A stretch of DNA of 64,000 nucleotides, from the NCBI GenBank assembly GCA_036245805.1, contig BTRK01000002.1, forward strand, positions 42,576,661 through 42,640,660, written 5' to 3'. The translations under genes were made by a program, and so were the position numbers. The notes beneath the pieces were generated by a model that was not told the origin of the DNA, ran no database searches, and was given only the letters and a program-made list of their open reading frames with translations. The DNA is from Pristionchus mayeri (lineage: Eukaryota; Nematoda; Chromadorea; Rhabditida; Neodiplogasteridae). Below are positions 21,789-33,881 of this stretch, in pieces; position 1 is the stretch's first letter, and each line of letters begins with the position of its first letter.

Positions 21789-22362
21789 TGAAGTTGACGT
21801 TAAGATCAGAATGAGGATTTCACCTCCGACTAGAGGATTTAGATTTGAAGAACCATGAAAAGCGGGTGGTACCATCAGAATATGGAAATGTGATGCACGT
21901 GTACTGCTTATCCAAAAGGTTAGTAATGAACTGCACACCATTACATTTACAATCGACGAAAGAATATTATAACCCGCATCATAATTGGGTTTCAATCAAT
22001 CAATTCCGACCTATCCTCCCCTAAAGCTTGAAGTGATAAATATTGATTGATTGATTGATAAGCGAGTTTGAGCAAACACTCTACATCTAGGTCAAGTGAG
22101 CAGAAAAGAGCAGATAAGAGAGAGTGAGCGATAGTTGCTCACATAAAATCTTTCCGCTAAAAATATTATCTACACGATCCCGACTCTCCCGTTGCAATCT
22201 CCCGTTGAACTAGCGTTGAACTTGTGAGAACTAGCGCGAGATTTTCAAAACAGAATGTGGTTTAATGCGTTTATTTACTCATCATGAAAATAAAATTGAA
22301 TAAACTCATAATGCAAATTACACAAGTATCATAAAGAAATAATAAAGGGTTTTTTCAAAGTT
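21789..22362. other. Intergenic between F-box-like copies A and B
   Basis: No gene is seen. This is the promoter region of copy A on the minus strand. Confidence 0.4.
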
Positions 22363-23895
22363 TTACTGTTCTCGAGGATTAGCTGTGATAGTGAAAATGG
22401 TATCGGAAGAGCCTGTTTGTAGCTCTTCCACTGTGGCTACCACAGTTCCGGTAGCATCTAGTGCTTCCTTTATCTCATTCCATCTCAGTCTGTACATGGA
22501 TAGATCTATCTGCGATGGGCAGAATTTAAGCTCGACTGCACAGCCTAGAGTCGTGGAGTTGTCACAGAGGGGTGCAATCCACGAACATCCATCGGACTGA
22601 TGCAAATTTCTGCTGTACAAACACAGTTTCTTGACCAATTTCGTTTGAATAAAATTTAAAATAAATGGCCTGAAAATACATTTTTTACTACTTAGATCAT
22701 ACAAATAAAAACACTCAAAATATATTTGTTTTGAGCCAAGCAGTTATTTTTCTTACCATGAAAAGTAGCCTATGCCCATATTTTTCAAAATAAGCTTTTC
22801 GATGGGAACGTCAGATATGAAGCTCAGTAGAATTTGTATCTCTACTTCATTTTGATAGAACCCGAAATCGATATACAGTTCTTGTATGACAGAACACCGT
22901 TTGAAAATACGATTGAACATTGTCGCCATCAATTTACGCCAATCTGGACGTTCTATCTTAATTTCAGACATTCTCTCGACCGGTTCGTCGACAGAGCGAA
23001 ACGCCAGTGGAATCGTTTCTCGAATTCTATCCATGATGTTCTGGGCAAATATATGATCGTTTGGAACTCGATCAATATTGGTGAATAGCCGAAGGAGCTG
23101 GAAAGGATGTATATTTGTGATGAGTAAACCGTATTTGTGACAAAATTTATATTCACACTGAATATTGTCCTTACGTGATGATCCGACGAACACATTTTCC
23201 AATTTCCAACTCCGAAAAATTGAGCAAATTTCTGTGGGATGTGCATATAGAACCAATCCTTGTCATCTCCAATGTTTCGATTCTGATGGACCCATTCAAA
23301 GGATAAAATAGCGGGGAGCCGTATTTTATTACTGAGATGTTCTTGTGCGAGAGTGAACCAACGACGTGAAATCTGCAGATTATGAACCGGGGGTGTGCAA
23401 AAAGTTTCCCGCACTCCTCATTTACCGTGCTCTCTCGCCAGGCAGAGCGACGAGAGAGCATGGGAAATGGGGAGCGCGGGAAACTTTTTGCACACCCCTG
23501 TTATGAACCATTCAATGAGCGCAAATTCGCAAAAAAAGAAGCAACTACTTGAGTAACACGCCTACAGGTATAAACAAGAACTCACGAGCATCATGTTGTC
23601 GATCTCTGATGTCCAACTCTGATGACCATTCGCATGACATCGGATGGAAGGGTAGCCAGGAAGACTTCCTCTTTCACAGGCGAGGAATCGCATACATGCA
23701 GGGACTGAATTATCAAATAAAGCAACAGCTAAAATTTCGAAGCGATAAAATATCACGCGTTCTCGTCCTATACACGCACTCGTGAGATCTTGAAATTTCG
23801 TAATGACTCACCCTGATTAATCCTCCAATTTCTCCTCGCGCACCATCATCGAGCTCTCGTATAATTTGAAAAATATCCGCATTATTCGAATCCAT
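22363..23895 (-). pseudogene. F-box-like family copy B, frameshifted
   Basis: Exon 1 (23895-23812) reads MDSNNADIFQIIRELDDGAR. In exon 2 (about 23710-23590) the sequence LPSDVMRMVIRVG is followed by an 8-base segment where copy C has 9. This shifts the frame and brings a stop before MMLV. Exon 3 (about 23369-23176) has RRWFTLAQEHLSNKIRLPA and FGVGNWKM. A longer exon 4 (about 23095-22758) has FKRCSVIQELYIDFGF, and the last exon (about 22700-22363) has LGCAVELKF and ALDATGTVVA. Exons 3 to 5 are still open, so the damage seems recent. A hAT-type MITE sits just upstream of the exon 3 acceptor. Confidence 0.65.
23388..23500. mobile_element. hAT-type MITE (113 bp) with 8-bp target duplication
   Basis: Termini C(G/A)GGGGTGTGCAAAAAGTTT are inverted, and TTATGAAC is present directly on both sides (23380-23387 and 23501-23508). 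The CAGGG-type end and 8-bp duplication fit hAT elements. The interior forms a hairpin with a CTCTCG..CGAGAGAG core. Copy C has the same flank (ATTATGAAC) with no insertion. Confidence 0.8.
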
Positions 23896-24049
23896 GAAAG
23901 ATGATGTAATGAACAGAAAGAGGATACTTGATCTGACTAGACGCTTTAGAATCGATGTAACGATCAACTACGTAAAGCGGGTGGTACTGATAAAATATAG
24001 TAAGGTTATGCAAGTATTATCGGAAAATAATGACCGCCGGAATAATGTA

Positions 24050-24076
24050 TTGGGGTGTCCGGAAAGTTCATATAAT
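24050..24076 (+). repeat. Left 27-bp terminal inverted repeat of composite mariner
   Basis: Starts TTGGGGTGTCCGGAAAGTTC directly after the TA at 24048-24049. Confidence 0.9.
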
Positions 24077-24774
24077 GCTTCGGAAAAAAGTCATTTCGCG
24101 ATCAAATGCAGTGATTGCGCAATCTGTTTGTCAACAATGTATTGCATCATTCTGACGTTGAGTAGTGAGAGGATTTAAAGGGATATTACATAGATTGACG
24201 ATTTCAACCTAATCGGTAGTAAATACCATTTTAGAAAATATCACTAACATAATAAAATATTTTTAAAATATTTAAATATCGAATATAAATTTAATAAATT
24301 TACAAATAATAAAAACAGTTATCGGTTTATGGTGGGCGAGCGGGTCGGAGATGTTTCGTGAAAATCGTCGTGTTTGAATGCACGCTCTTGATCGATTTCC
24401 CCGAACAACGACACGACGTCGCGAAGTCCCTCGTTTTGCTTGGTTTTCATTCGATTTTCATTGGTTTACACTGTTTTTTCTGGATTATTTTGGTACCCGG
24501 CGCTGTATCTGAGTGCCGTGGCTCTTTTTGCACCGAAATAAACGTAGTTATCCTGAATTACGATCGTTTTGAACAACCTTTTCCTTCGAAAGACGACGGT
24601 TTTCTTGCAATTTCCCCGCAGTTTCTTTGATAAGTTAGTTGCTAGCGCAGTGTATCACGCATTGGTGATTGATTAACCCCACTTTGTAGCTAATTATGCC
24701 AAGTTTGTGATCGTAAATTGCTTTCGATAAACCGCATCGCGTGACTAATCTTCGTCAAACCTGCTATCAGTTCT
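24077..24774. other. Composite element, left non-coding part
   Basis: A/T-rich sequence after the left terminal repeat, with no gene. It contains the presumed promoter of the THAP/Kolobok-type gene. I looked for TTAA-flanked inverted ends that would mark a nested Kolobok and found none. Confidence 0.4.
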
Positions 24775-25544
24775 ATGCTCACGCAACGGAAGAGAAGGTG
24801 CGCCAGATGTGGCGCACAATCGAGTAAAACGCGCCGCTTCCCTGCCAATTTGAAGCGCTACCACCAATTTGTTTGGGTGAAGTCTCTTGGCCTCAGTAAC
24901 GAGGAGGCCTTGCGCGAACTGGAGTTGTTTCGCGCGAGAGTGGCAAATAGCGAGGACATTCGGTGGTGCGAAGCACATTTTGGAGCAGACGGTCTTCCGA
25001 TAGAGGTAGAATATAGTTGATCCTATCCTATTTTCTAAATTTAATAATGCTCTTGAGGCTCCCGATCCGTCAAACGACGATCTAGATACTGGGGTAGCTG
25101 AGGTAGTAGTTGCCTTAGGGAAAACTATGAACGCTCGCTCTCATAGAAACGGCGCCGCACTGACCTACTATCTTCTTCATCTGCTGTAGTTCGCGTGGAG
25201 AATGACGAGGGCGAAGGGACACTCGAAGGGAATGAGACACATGTGAGAACAACTGACACATTATTATCACTTATCATAGAGGAAGCATAATATTATTACA
25301 CAAAAATATTATCCACATATGAGTGCGAGTACTAATATTGGGGCGAAGACGTGTATGCTGTTGGCCATGATGATCAACAATCGCTGAACGAGCTGCCTAT
25401 AGCCAATGAAAGGAAGGTACACAATATATTTTGAAAACTTTATCACTTCGCAAGAAATATGACAATCGAAGTTTGTATATATAAACACTATATCAATAGG
25501 CATTGTGACAAGTGAAGTCGAAATATAATGATGGGAGGACAGTA

Positions 25545-25651
25545 GAGTTGGCAATACGAGGACAGGTTACGAGCTCGTTAAGCCTCTTCCTCTTCGGATT
25601 GCGAAATAGGAGAATGGGGAGGATAATGACCTCTCCTCGTATTGCCAACCC
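25545..25651. repeat. Short inverted-repeat (hairpin) in intron
   Basis: GTTGGCAATACGAGGA at the left and its inverse near 25636-25651 enclose about 75 bases. It is a small MITE-like hairpin in the non-coding part between the THAP exon and the zinc-knuckle exon. Confidence 0.55.
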
Positions 25652-25756
25652 TCGAGGGCAGTACTGGATCAGAGGCAGTATAACAACCAGGCAACTCAAA
25701 ATACATCAAACAATTTTCGGGAACTGTTAAAACTAAGATGGTTCTCACTGTCACAA

Positions 25757-25879
25757 TTCATCCCATTCCTGTTCACATATCGGTGCGTCGACCGGGAACC
25801 GAACCCGGGCCTCCTGCTTGGCAGGAATCCTACCACTGGACCATCGATGCGAATGGACATGTGACAGGAATAGGATGAA
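25757..25879. repeat. Inverted repeat enclosing a tRNA-Gly-like sequence
   Basis: ATTCATCCCATTCCTGTTCACAT at the left (given here as two parts: ATTCATCCCATTCC and TGTTCACAT) is repeated inverted at 25858-25879 with two differences. Between the arms lies a tRNA-like sequence on the minus strand. Confidence 0.65.
25785..25855 (-). pseudogene. tRNA-Gly(GCC)-like pseudogene
   Basis: The minus strand has an A-box (TGGTCCAGTGG), a B-box (GGTTCGGTTCC), and acceptor-like ends GCATCGA and TCGACGC that pair at six of seven positions. The anticodon arm is about four bases shorter than in a normal tRNA-Gly(GCC), leaving CCTGCCAAGCAGG, so a regular seven-base loop cannot form. Likely a tRNA-derived relic. 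Confidence 0.6.
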
Positions 25880-28569
25880 TATGATTCCGAACATGTGTTC
25901 CCCACAATGGGACTAAGAGGGAAGAGTAGGCCAAGGGAAGTATCAGGAAGACGAAAAGAGGAAGTAGAAAGTTACTGAAGTGTCGACCATGTCCTCTAGA
26001 ACTCTTTCACAAGGGCTTGTATCTACATGGTGTCTCTATCTGACACATAATGACACCGCTCTGATATTTATGTGTTACGATCAGTTCCCCAAAATATGTC
26101 CACATTAGAGTTGCCTAGTTGTTATACCATCTCATCAAATACTGCTCTCACTTACTTCAACAATGCAATAAAGAAGTGAAAAAAAAATCCAGCTGCCTGA
26201 AGAGACGCCTCTGTCAGTGTCGCAGCTGCAAATCGCCTCGCAAGCACCTGAAATGGATAGTGTAGTGCCTCAGAGATTACTGTCGACCATCTCAAGTGTT
26301 CCTACTGTAGAGAGATCGGTTAGCTCTAGAATGAGGGTATAAGATAACATAATGATCGAAGGATTCATCATTTCGTTTGTCTCAAGTTTCCCACCAGAGT
26401 GACTCAGATATCGAAGAGGAGGAAGAAGAGGACACGGCTGTCCGATCTGCATACTTTCTGACAGCTAAGTCGATGATTGACATGCTCTTTCGGAGGTGTC
26501 AAGCGTGTGGAGCATTGATCGACCCGATTAGTTTGCGATGGAGGCAAAGGCTAGCGCCCTATGGGTGACCTACTCGTGCACTGGGTGCAATAATCACTTT
26601 CGATGGGACAGCCAGCCTAAGAGGGGCAGAGGGAGAAGTAGGGTGTACGAGATGAACCAGTCTCTCGCAGTGTCTGCGTTCATAACGGGCACTCCCATCA
26701 CGGTGACCTATCAACTTGTGCTCGCTTACCCAAATTGTTCTTACAGAGACTCATCGATCAATGTGATCTCCTCTCCATCGCAATCCCAAAAGAGCGATCC
26801 TTGCGCGATACGATTCGTTTCTATGCGTGCCCATCAATCGATCGAGTGTATTTGAGATGGCAGCGATAAGCGCGTGATTTTTCGAAAGATGTTGCCACGG
26901 TATTTCTGACATCCAAGTTTTTTTTTGCGTTTACATAACTTAAAATAGGAGGAAGGGATCGTAGTGGCGCTAGATGGACAATTTGCCCATCCTGGCTGGA
27001 CTTCCAATAATGGAAAAGTTACCGTATTCGACTGCGATCTTGGCCTCGTGGTCGCAGCTGTGTCCCTCTCGACGAAGGACGATGAAATAGGTGATATTAT
27101 AATTGTGCAGTAAATGCTATCTATGGAACACAACTATAGAAGGAGTTTCATGCCGGATAGAGACTGTGGGTTCTGAGAAGGCGCTGGTGGAACTAGTGGA
27201 AGACGGGTTTAATATCAGGTATATTATTCAGCTAAGAATTATTATAACATGAGGTATCGTAACTTTCCTCCTACAGTAACTTTTTTTCTACCGTAACCCA
27301 TATACTCGAATATCTCTCGATCGCTTCATCAGATCACGGGTAACCGATTCAAACGCAAGCGTCGATAAGCGAATCCGCGAAAACCCCAAGCTAAAAGGAA
27401 TCGAGACGAGGAGGGACTTTTGGCACGCCCAAAAATCTCTCCGAAAAGCGTGGTGGGCGGTGAGTAAACAAATGACGTATTGCCCATCTAAGAAACCCTA
27501 TTCAGGGGATGAAGAAGGCAGACTGCCCTCTCCTCTTTCAATGGTACAAGTCGTTCTTTAACCATTTGTTCTACGTCAACAAGAAATTCCCAAACCGTGA
27601 AGATCGACCCCTCGCTCTTGAGTATGTTCGCTCGTTTATCAAACACTGCACGGGTCAACACAGATGGAGAAAGGTGGGCAAATGGCTAATTTATACTTAT
27701 CGGGTTATTGTGCGACTAGGGAGACGATTTCAATCTGATCACCAAATGCGATCACTCAAATGTGCGAGCACCGAAGAGAGGAAAGAATGGGAAAGGGGTG
27801 AAGGCCGGCCAGAAAGGACTCCAGAAATCTCCTAAGCAATTGATCGAGGTATATTGTTTGCCTATAGATGCTTTAGTTCTATATTTATATCACAATGAAA
27901 GGAGGACTCGCCTGAGCACCAGCTGCTCCGCTCCATTCTCTTCTCTCCCTCATTCGAGAAGGCCTTCCTCGCCTCTTCGGCCGACTTCGGAACGTCGATC
28001 TGCGAATGTTTCCATTCCCTCTCCAATCTCTACGCACCAAAACGACTTTCTAGGTAAATCCCTGCTATATATTTTTTAGCAAGAAGACATGCAACAAGAA
28101 GAAGAAGAAGACATTTTATCACATTAATAATCCTGATCTGTGCTAGCTCGACGCCCTACTACAACAAAAAAATGAAGTGCACTGTGATGCACCACAACTC
28201 ACTTGTCTATGGTACCATCGCGGGCGAGAGGGTGGAGATCGGCAGCGTGCTTCTCTCTAGAAGGGGAAGAATTGCGGAGGCTGTGAAAAGAAAAATGAGC
28301 CCCGGAGAACACCCATGGAGGAACGAGGTACGGTATACTGAGTCAATGGAACATTAACTATTTTTTCTCAGATTCTTGAAGAATGCTGGGAGCTAAGGGA
28401 CCAATACGAGGATAAGAGATTCCTCAAACGCATCGGCGCTCCTGAGGATGGCCATTTCGATCTCCTCAAGGAAACCTACGATCGAATGATGAGGGGAGAG
28501 GAAAGTGAGGAGGAAAGCGAAATGGATGGTGAAGAGATGGATGATTTGAGCGAAATTGAGAAGGAGTGA

Positions 28570-29261
28570 TACTTCTATTATATTATACTCGTAACACAAC
28601 ACTATCAGTCTAGAGTGTATGGCTTCGTAATCAATTTTGTAATTTTCTCAAGTTCTTGACTGATAAAGTGAAAATCTGTTGGCTTTGCTGGACACACCTG
28701 ACACAAGCATGAGCAGCCCGCCTCCTCGATTGATGAAGACGTTGAGCGCCTGCGAAGGAAAATCTCTCATCTCCCTAATGAGCTTTCATTTATTCTTCAT
28801 AAAGGGAAATCTGTTCCGTTTTGGTTCAATGCTGGTTATTGTTGTCATATCAAAGAAATGAGATGGTACCTGTCTGTCAGTGATTCCGAATGCCTTGGCG
28901 ATGGTCGCTCTCTCAGATGGCCAAAAGTGACTCACTCCCCGTGCCATGATTCCACTCAACAATTCATTATTCAGAATGAGAAGCATGAATATACGACAGC
29001 GAGCACCTCGCACCCCCTCATTATCGCCTCTCTCTCGCACTCCTTGGGGAGGTGAGCAGCAAGGGGTTAGACTCCGCGTGGAGATTTGACAGCGAGGAGG
29101 TTGCTATGCTACCCCTCCTCTCCCCTTCTTCTCCACTCATTCCCACACTATACAACTATTGCTACATCGGGCAAAGGACGATATTCTCTGCACAGTATCT
29201 CCCACACATATCACTAGATTCAGCACAAGAAACACCAATTCTCAATCGGACTCACTCTTGA
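28570..29261. other. Between convergent cargo genes; weak minus-strand exons
   Basis: On the minus strand two exon-like blocks occur: about 28980-28866 (with WPSERATIAKAFGITDRQ, GT donor) and about 28745-28655 (ALNVFINRGGGLLMLVSG, then a stop). They could be replacement 3' exons of the truncated USP gene, but they carry none of the remaining USP motifs. Confidence 0.3.
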
Positions 29262-32200
29262 GATGGGATCCGATCCATCTCGTGTCCATCGGCCCGCTCG
29301 TCGTGAACGTACGGCTGAGATGGAACTGCCGCAGCGCGCACGCTACGCACTGGTTCTGATCGCGCTTGCCTGCAGGTCAATCATATACCGTAATCCGGGC
29401 TAATCGCGATTCGATACCGTATCCTAATCTACCGTAACCCTACAAACTCACAGTCAGACTTGTGTCGCTCCATGAGGTAGCGGGCGAGGGGCGCGGTGTG
29501 CGTAACCGTCTGCAGGATGGCATTGAGGAAGCAATCGTTCGCACGATTGATCAAGCCCTGGCCACGTTTACGGTCGTTCTGTAAGGATAACGATTATCGA
29601 TTAGAAGCATACATTTTCATAACCTCGGACTCCGAGGGTACCCACTTTAACATAACTTAGTCTGCCCGATCTATGACTAGGCTCAAAAGATGCGCTGTGG
29701 GGCGCCGATAACAAATCACCTTTTTGGTAGCCACTTATATTCCCATCCTAGTGAACGGGAGCCACTTATATGCAAATACAGTAATTCTTGGCATTTTCCA
29801 ACTATGGCCTAGAGATTCGGGAGTAGGCTCAAAAGATGCGCCGTGATGTGCAGATAACCAATCACCTCATTGGGAGCCACTTATAATGCCATCCCAGGGA
29901 CTGGGAGCCACTTATATTGTTTCCCCGAGGTTAATGAAAATGTATGATTAGAAGGAATGAATCGATTAATCGTCAGTACTCCATCAGCCACAAAAAAATT
30001 AACAGCGTAGTTATTGTCTAAAAATGCCTCCCTCTACGGTCATCACATCAACATGGAATAAAGAGTTCCATCTACTATCTACTATCAGAACTATCAAGGT
30101 AAAGATAGGAACCAGAAGGGCAGAAATCGACCAGCCACGAGGCGCCGTCCCATCCCCACTTGCTGCTGATCTCCTTCTCCATCACGGGGTACTTCAGCTC
30201 CTTCTCCCCCCGCTCCGACAGCAGTCGCTTGCGACCTGCGCCCGCTGCAAACATTTTAATTAATTAATTAAATAATAAATTAATTTATTCCATCATATAA
30301 TAAAATATAAGATTTTGTGAATCTTCTCGTTTAATCTTCAAGATTCGCACTGTTTCCATTTCAGTAAGGTACCATCTATAGGTATCAATCGGGATCATCG
30401 ATGACAAAAAGAAAAATAACACTCGACGACTCACCCTTGGCGACGCTTCCGGCTGCGCCCGTGGTTGCTGCAGACGTTGTCAGCGACGGCTCCGAATTGG
30501 CGCGAGACAACGGCTTCACCACGCCGTTCACCGCTGTCTTCGAGATACCTGCCAAGTTCACGTTTCTACATATGTCTTTATACCTTTTGCTGTCATTGCA
30601 TATGATACTGCTCCATGCGTCTAATATCACCCCCATCTAGGTGATTGCCCGTTACTTCTCTGTTTCATCAGCTCACCATTAGTCTTGGGTAGTTGGGGTC
30701 CGAATGCGGGAACGCCCGTCTCATCCTCGTCCTCCTCATTACTATCCTCCTCCTCTTCCTTCTTCTTCTCTACACTCTTCACTGGGGACTGCTTGGGAGT
30801 GGGAGGAGGCGGTGGAGGCAGCTTAGTTGCTGCTACTGCAGTAGTAACCACGCGCGGCAGCAGAGAGGGCGCAGCCGGACGCTGCTGCTTCACTGCAATC
30901 ACATGTTTAGATACAGAGACACGCAAGAGAGAGAAACAAGCAACTAACAAGGCCCCTTATGACATGGACATGGACAATTTCGAGAGGACCTCGCCATGGA
31001 TACCGAACTTGCTACTCGAGAAAGGCTACGCAGAGAAGAGGGACATGGTAGGAAATTTCAAGTTTCATGGGAGCGTAAATTACCTTCGGGTACTGCTGCG
31101 AGTGGAGATACGATGGCCTTCGGAGGCTGCGGCGGCTTGAGCTCTGCTGGCTTCGTCACCGTCGTCGATAGCGTCTCGCTGCAATGGACGATGTAACGTT
31201 AACGATGTTAAAAACATAAAATGGAGAAATTTCTAAAAATTTAGCACAAATGCATCACATTCTAGTCTCGCAATAGATGAACCAGGTGGATTCTCGCTGC
31301 CCACTCACAGTTTTATCCTCTTGACGAAAGATCCGAGTGATCCGGCTCTCCTCGGGTCGACGACCTCTTCCTCGTCGCTCTTGCTGCTCTTCTCCTCCTC
31401 ACTCTCACTCGTCGCCTTCCGCTTCCCGTTCGACAACAAACTGAGAGAAATTACACTCTAAATCTCGACGACAGAATCCATCCACTTGCATAACAATCAC
31501 ATGGCTTTTCGATGGAGCCCACATGTGAATACAATGGGAATTTTAGGATTTTCGAATTCAATTAAAGTGCTTACCTCGGCTGCTTCGGTTTCTCGTCCAC
31601 CTGCATGTCCTCCGGCTTGACATCGAATCGCGACTTGCGACTGTAATTGCGCCATTGTAGTGCTTACTCAATGTCTTACTATTTACTCTAACTACTTTTC
31701 TAGCTCATTAGTAATTTAAATTGAAGGATGTCATCTATTAGCTAGCAACTTTCGTGTTTCGACGAGAAGCGAACTCACGGAGGCAGGGGTGGTGGTGGTT
31801 GGGGCGAGGGCTCGGCAGCGAGCATGACAGGGCGAGGCTGGAGTAGCCCCGTCTCAGGCTTGACGACGGCCACGAGGTACCATCGGAGACGACTGCAAGC
31901 AGATCTTCATCAATGGATGGAAACTATCAGAAAGACTAATTGTAATGATACACAAACACTCTTTCTTAGAATACATCGCAAAATGATGGTTAATAGTATT
32001 AGAGGAAAATAGGCTAACAGTACTTACCTCTTCCTTCTTCACAGGCGTAATCGCGCCAGTACCACCTCTCAATCCGGGCGAATCCACACCGACGAGATCC
32101 TGCAAGTTACATCATCAAATACATTTAAATCAAGTAAAACAACCTAGTGAATAACTCGGGTTGGACAAGCACCAACCGCACCTCGCGAGAGAAACGAGTA

Positions 32201-33011
32201 AAAATAAATGACCACTCGCATTTGCATTGAATGAGAACAATACTACGTGCAATCTCTTTGAAAAAAAGGACCCGAGTGTAGGAGAAAAGTGAAGCGATTG
32301 GCGACCCAGAGGATGAAGATCCGGAAGAGTCTTGATGAACACTCGATCCTCTGGAAAGAAAGATTTTTTTAGAAGATCCGCTAAGCCAACACTAATCAGA
32401 TATCAGGTCAAACGTTGCTATCGATCAAGATCTTTCTCTTGATGCTGTTAATTAACAAGAAGGAGAAGAGGGTTAACCTGTGCGAGGAGATGGGCGATCC
32501 AGTGGTCGACTTATCTCCGTATCGCATCTTATCGGGTTGCAGCACTGCAAAGCAGTATATTTATCAGCTGAAATACATTTAGAACGCAAAATATTGAAAT
32601 ATACAATAAGTACTCACCAATATACGAGAAACAGCCTCTATCATTCCCCGGCTTCGCTTCGAGAGCTCAGAAGAGAGCCGACTCGCGCGAGTCGCAAAAC
32701 AGAGAACTAGCGGACGGAGTGTGCTGTCGATCGATAATCGACTGACGCGATGCACGCTGCAGTTTACATCATCAAATATATTTAAATTAATTGAACAGTT
32801 AAGCCAAAGATGGGATTAGATCGCAGTTATTGAGCACCAACAGCACAGCTAGAGGCGCATGCACATTTCAATGGATATTCACCTTGAGCTTGTTCTCGTC
32901 GTGCTCGCCGTTGACGATGTAGCGGTCGTTCTTCAGGGTAATGTTCGTCTGCGCGCCGAACTCGAATTGGCGCACTACAATATCGGTCGATAAAGCAGCG
33001 TAACCGGCCAT
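29262..33011 (-). pseudogene. USP36/USP42-like ubiquitin protease, truncated cargo gene
   Basis: Many short minus-strand exons. From 33011 (MAGYAALSTDIVV) they pass through Pro-, Glu- and Lys-rich linkers (for example KLPPPPPPTPKQSP near 30810). Then come KELKYPVMEKEISSKWGW (about 30150), RGQGLINRANDCFLNAILQ (about 29575-29500, catalytic Cys box), and NQCVACALRQFHLSRTF (about 29350), ending SHLK at a GTGAGT donor. This order is that of the first part of a ubiquitin-specific protease of the USP36/42 type, which removes ubiquitin from nuclear proteins. The usual GNTCF box is ANDCF. The QEDAHEF segment, the zinc-ribbon cysteines and the C-terminal His box were not found before the convergent gene at 28569, so the catalytic domain is cut off. 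Exon joins near the 5' end are uncertain. Confidence 0.55.
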
Positions 33012-33881
33012 TTTATCAGTTCGCAATCACGCGCGGGAGACGCAATATTCAAAAATAGTCAAGCAAAAGTAAAATTCAAAGTAACAAGTTCCCTAGTTTC
33101 AAGTTCTAATGCCTTTCAAGTCGTCAAATATAAAAAAAAACAAGGCAAATAACTCACCTCAGTCGGAAATCGCCTTCGCGATGTCGCTCATGTTGGCCAT
33201 GAGGAGACGTTTGAAGCGATAACGGCGTAGACTGCTTCAGTTTTTTCCTCTTTCGTGACAACCGCCCTGCAATTAGGATATATTTAAAAGCGGAATGAGT
33301 AATTTATGACGCGGCTAAGGGGCGCTTACTTTCGCAAGTTTGTGAGTGAAGCAGAGAAAGCATAGAAGACCGCTCGGCGTGCCACAACGGATAGAAAATG
33401 GCTGGTGAGCCGGCCGAGATAGCAATTTAATTTCGTAATTTTGCATGCTAATCGCGTCAGATATACAAATAGAAGCGGGAAATTGAGCACTCACCTTCCT
33501 GAGGGTTGTCGATGGTGGTGTCGTTTGCTCTGCGCGCGAGCATCGCGTTCTCGGCATGAAATATAAGGAATTCAGCATAAATCGACATAAAGGAACATTG
33601 GGCAGCATTATTGAAGCAATTCGGCGTAATCAAACAATCAAAATCGCGAGAAAATGGGCAGAAAATGGGAAATTTCAAGAATCGAGCAGTTGGCAAAATT
33701 CCAGCGTGCAGTGGTGAAGAAGTAATTTGATTTTGGTGAGGCCCATTGGCACACCATGCACGCTCGTTTTTGTAAGCACACCATAATTTAATTTATTTTT
33801 GTATACGAAGAGAAAATTTTTTTTAAATTTAATTTCTTTAAATATTAACGTAAAACAACAAGGAGCGTAATATAAGTTCAA

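Larger units (their letters stand above)
24775..28569 (+). pseudogene. THAP-domain Kolobok-type transposase gene (multi-exon, frameshifted)
   Basis: Exon 1 (24775-25005) encodes a THAP-type C2CH zinc finger: CARCG, RRFP, then WCEAHFG. An acidic linker follows (about 26399-26440). Next come a CQACG knuckle and YSCTGCNNHFRWDSQP, a pattern typical of Kolobok-like THAP proteins. Further exons contain VVALDGQFAHPG (first catalytic Asp, about 26965), VTDSNASVDKRI (second Asp, about 27338) and CECFHSLSNLYAPK (Glu, about 28000), and end in an acidic tail at 28569. These steps fit a DDE transposase nuclease acting on DNA in the nucleus. Between CQACG and SCTGC the frame changes at about 26540 with no room for an intron, so this copy is probably broken; a TAA near 26861 may be a second lesion. 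Confidence 0.7.

Noticed and set aside
28679..29040. C-terminal half of the USP catalytic domain
   Set aside because: The exon-like pieces here lack QEDAHEF, zinc-ribbon cysteines and the His box, so they cannot be assigned to the USP fold.
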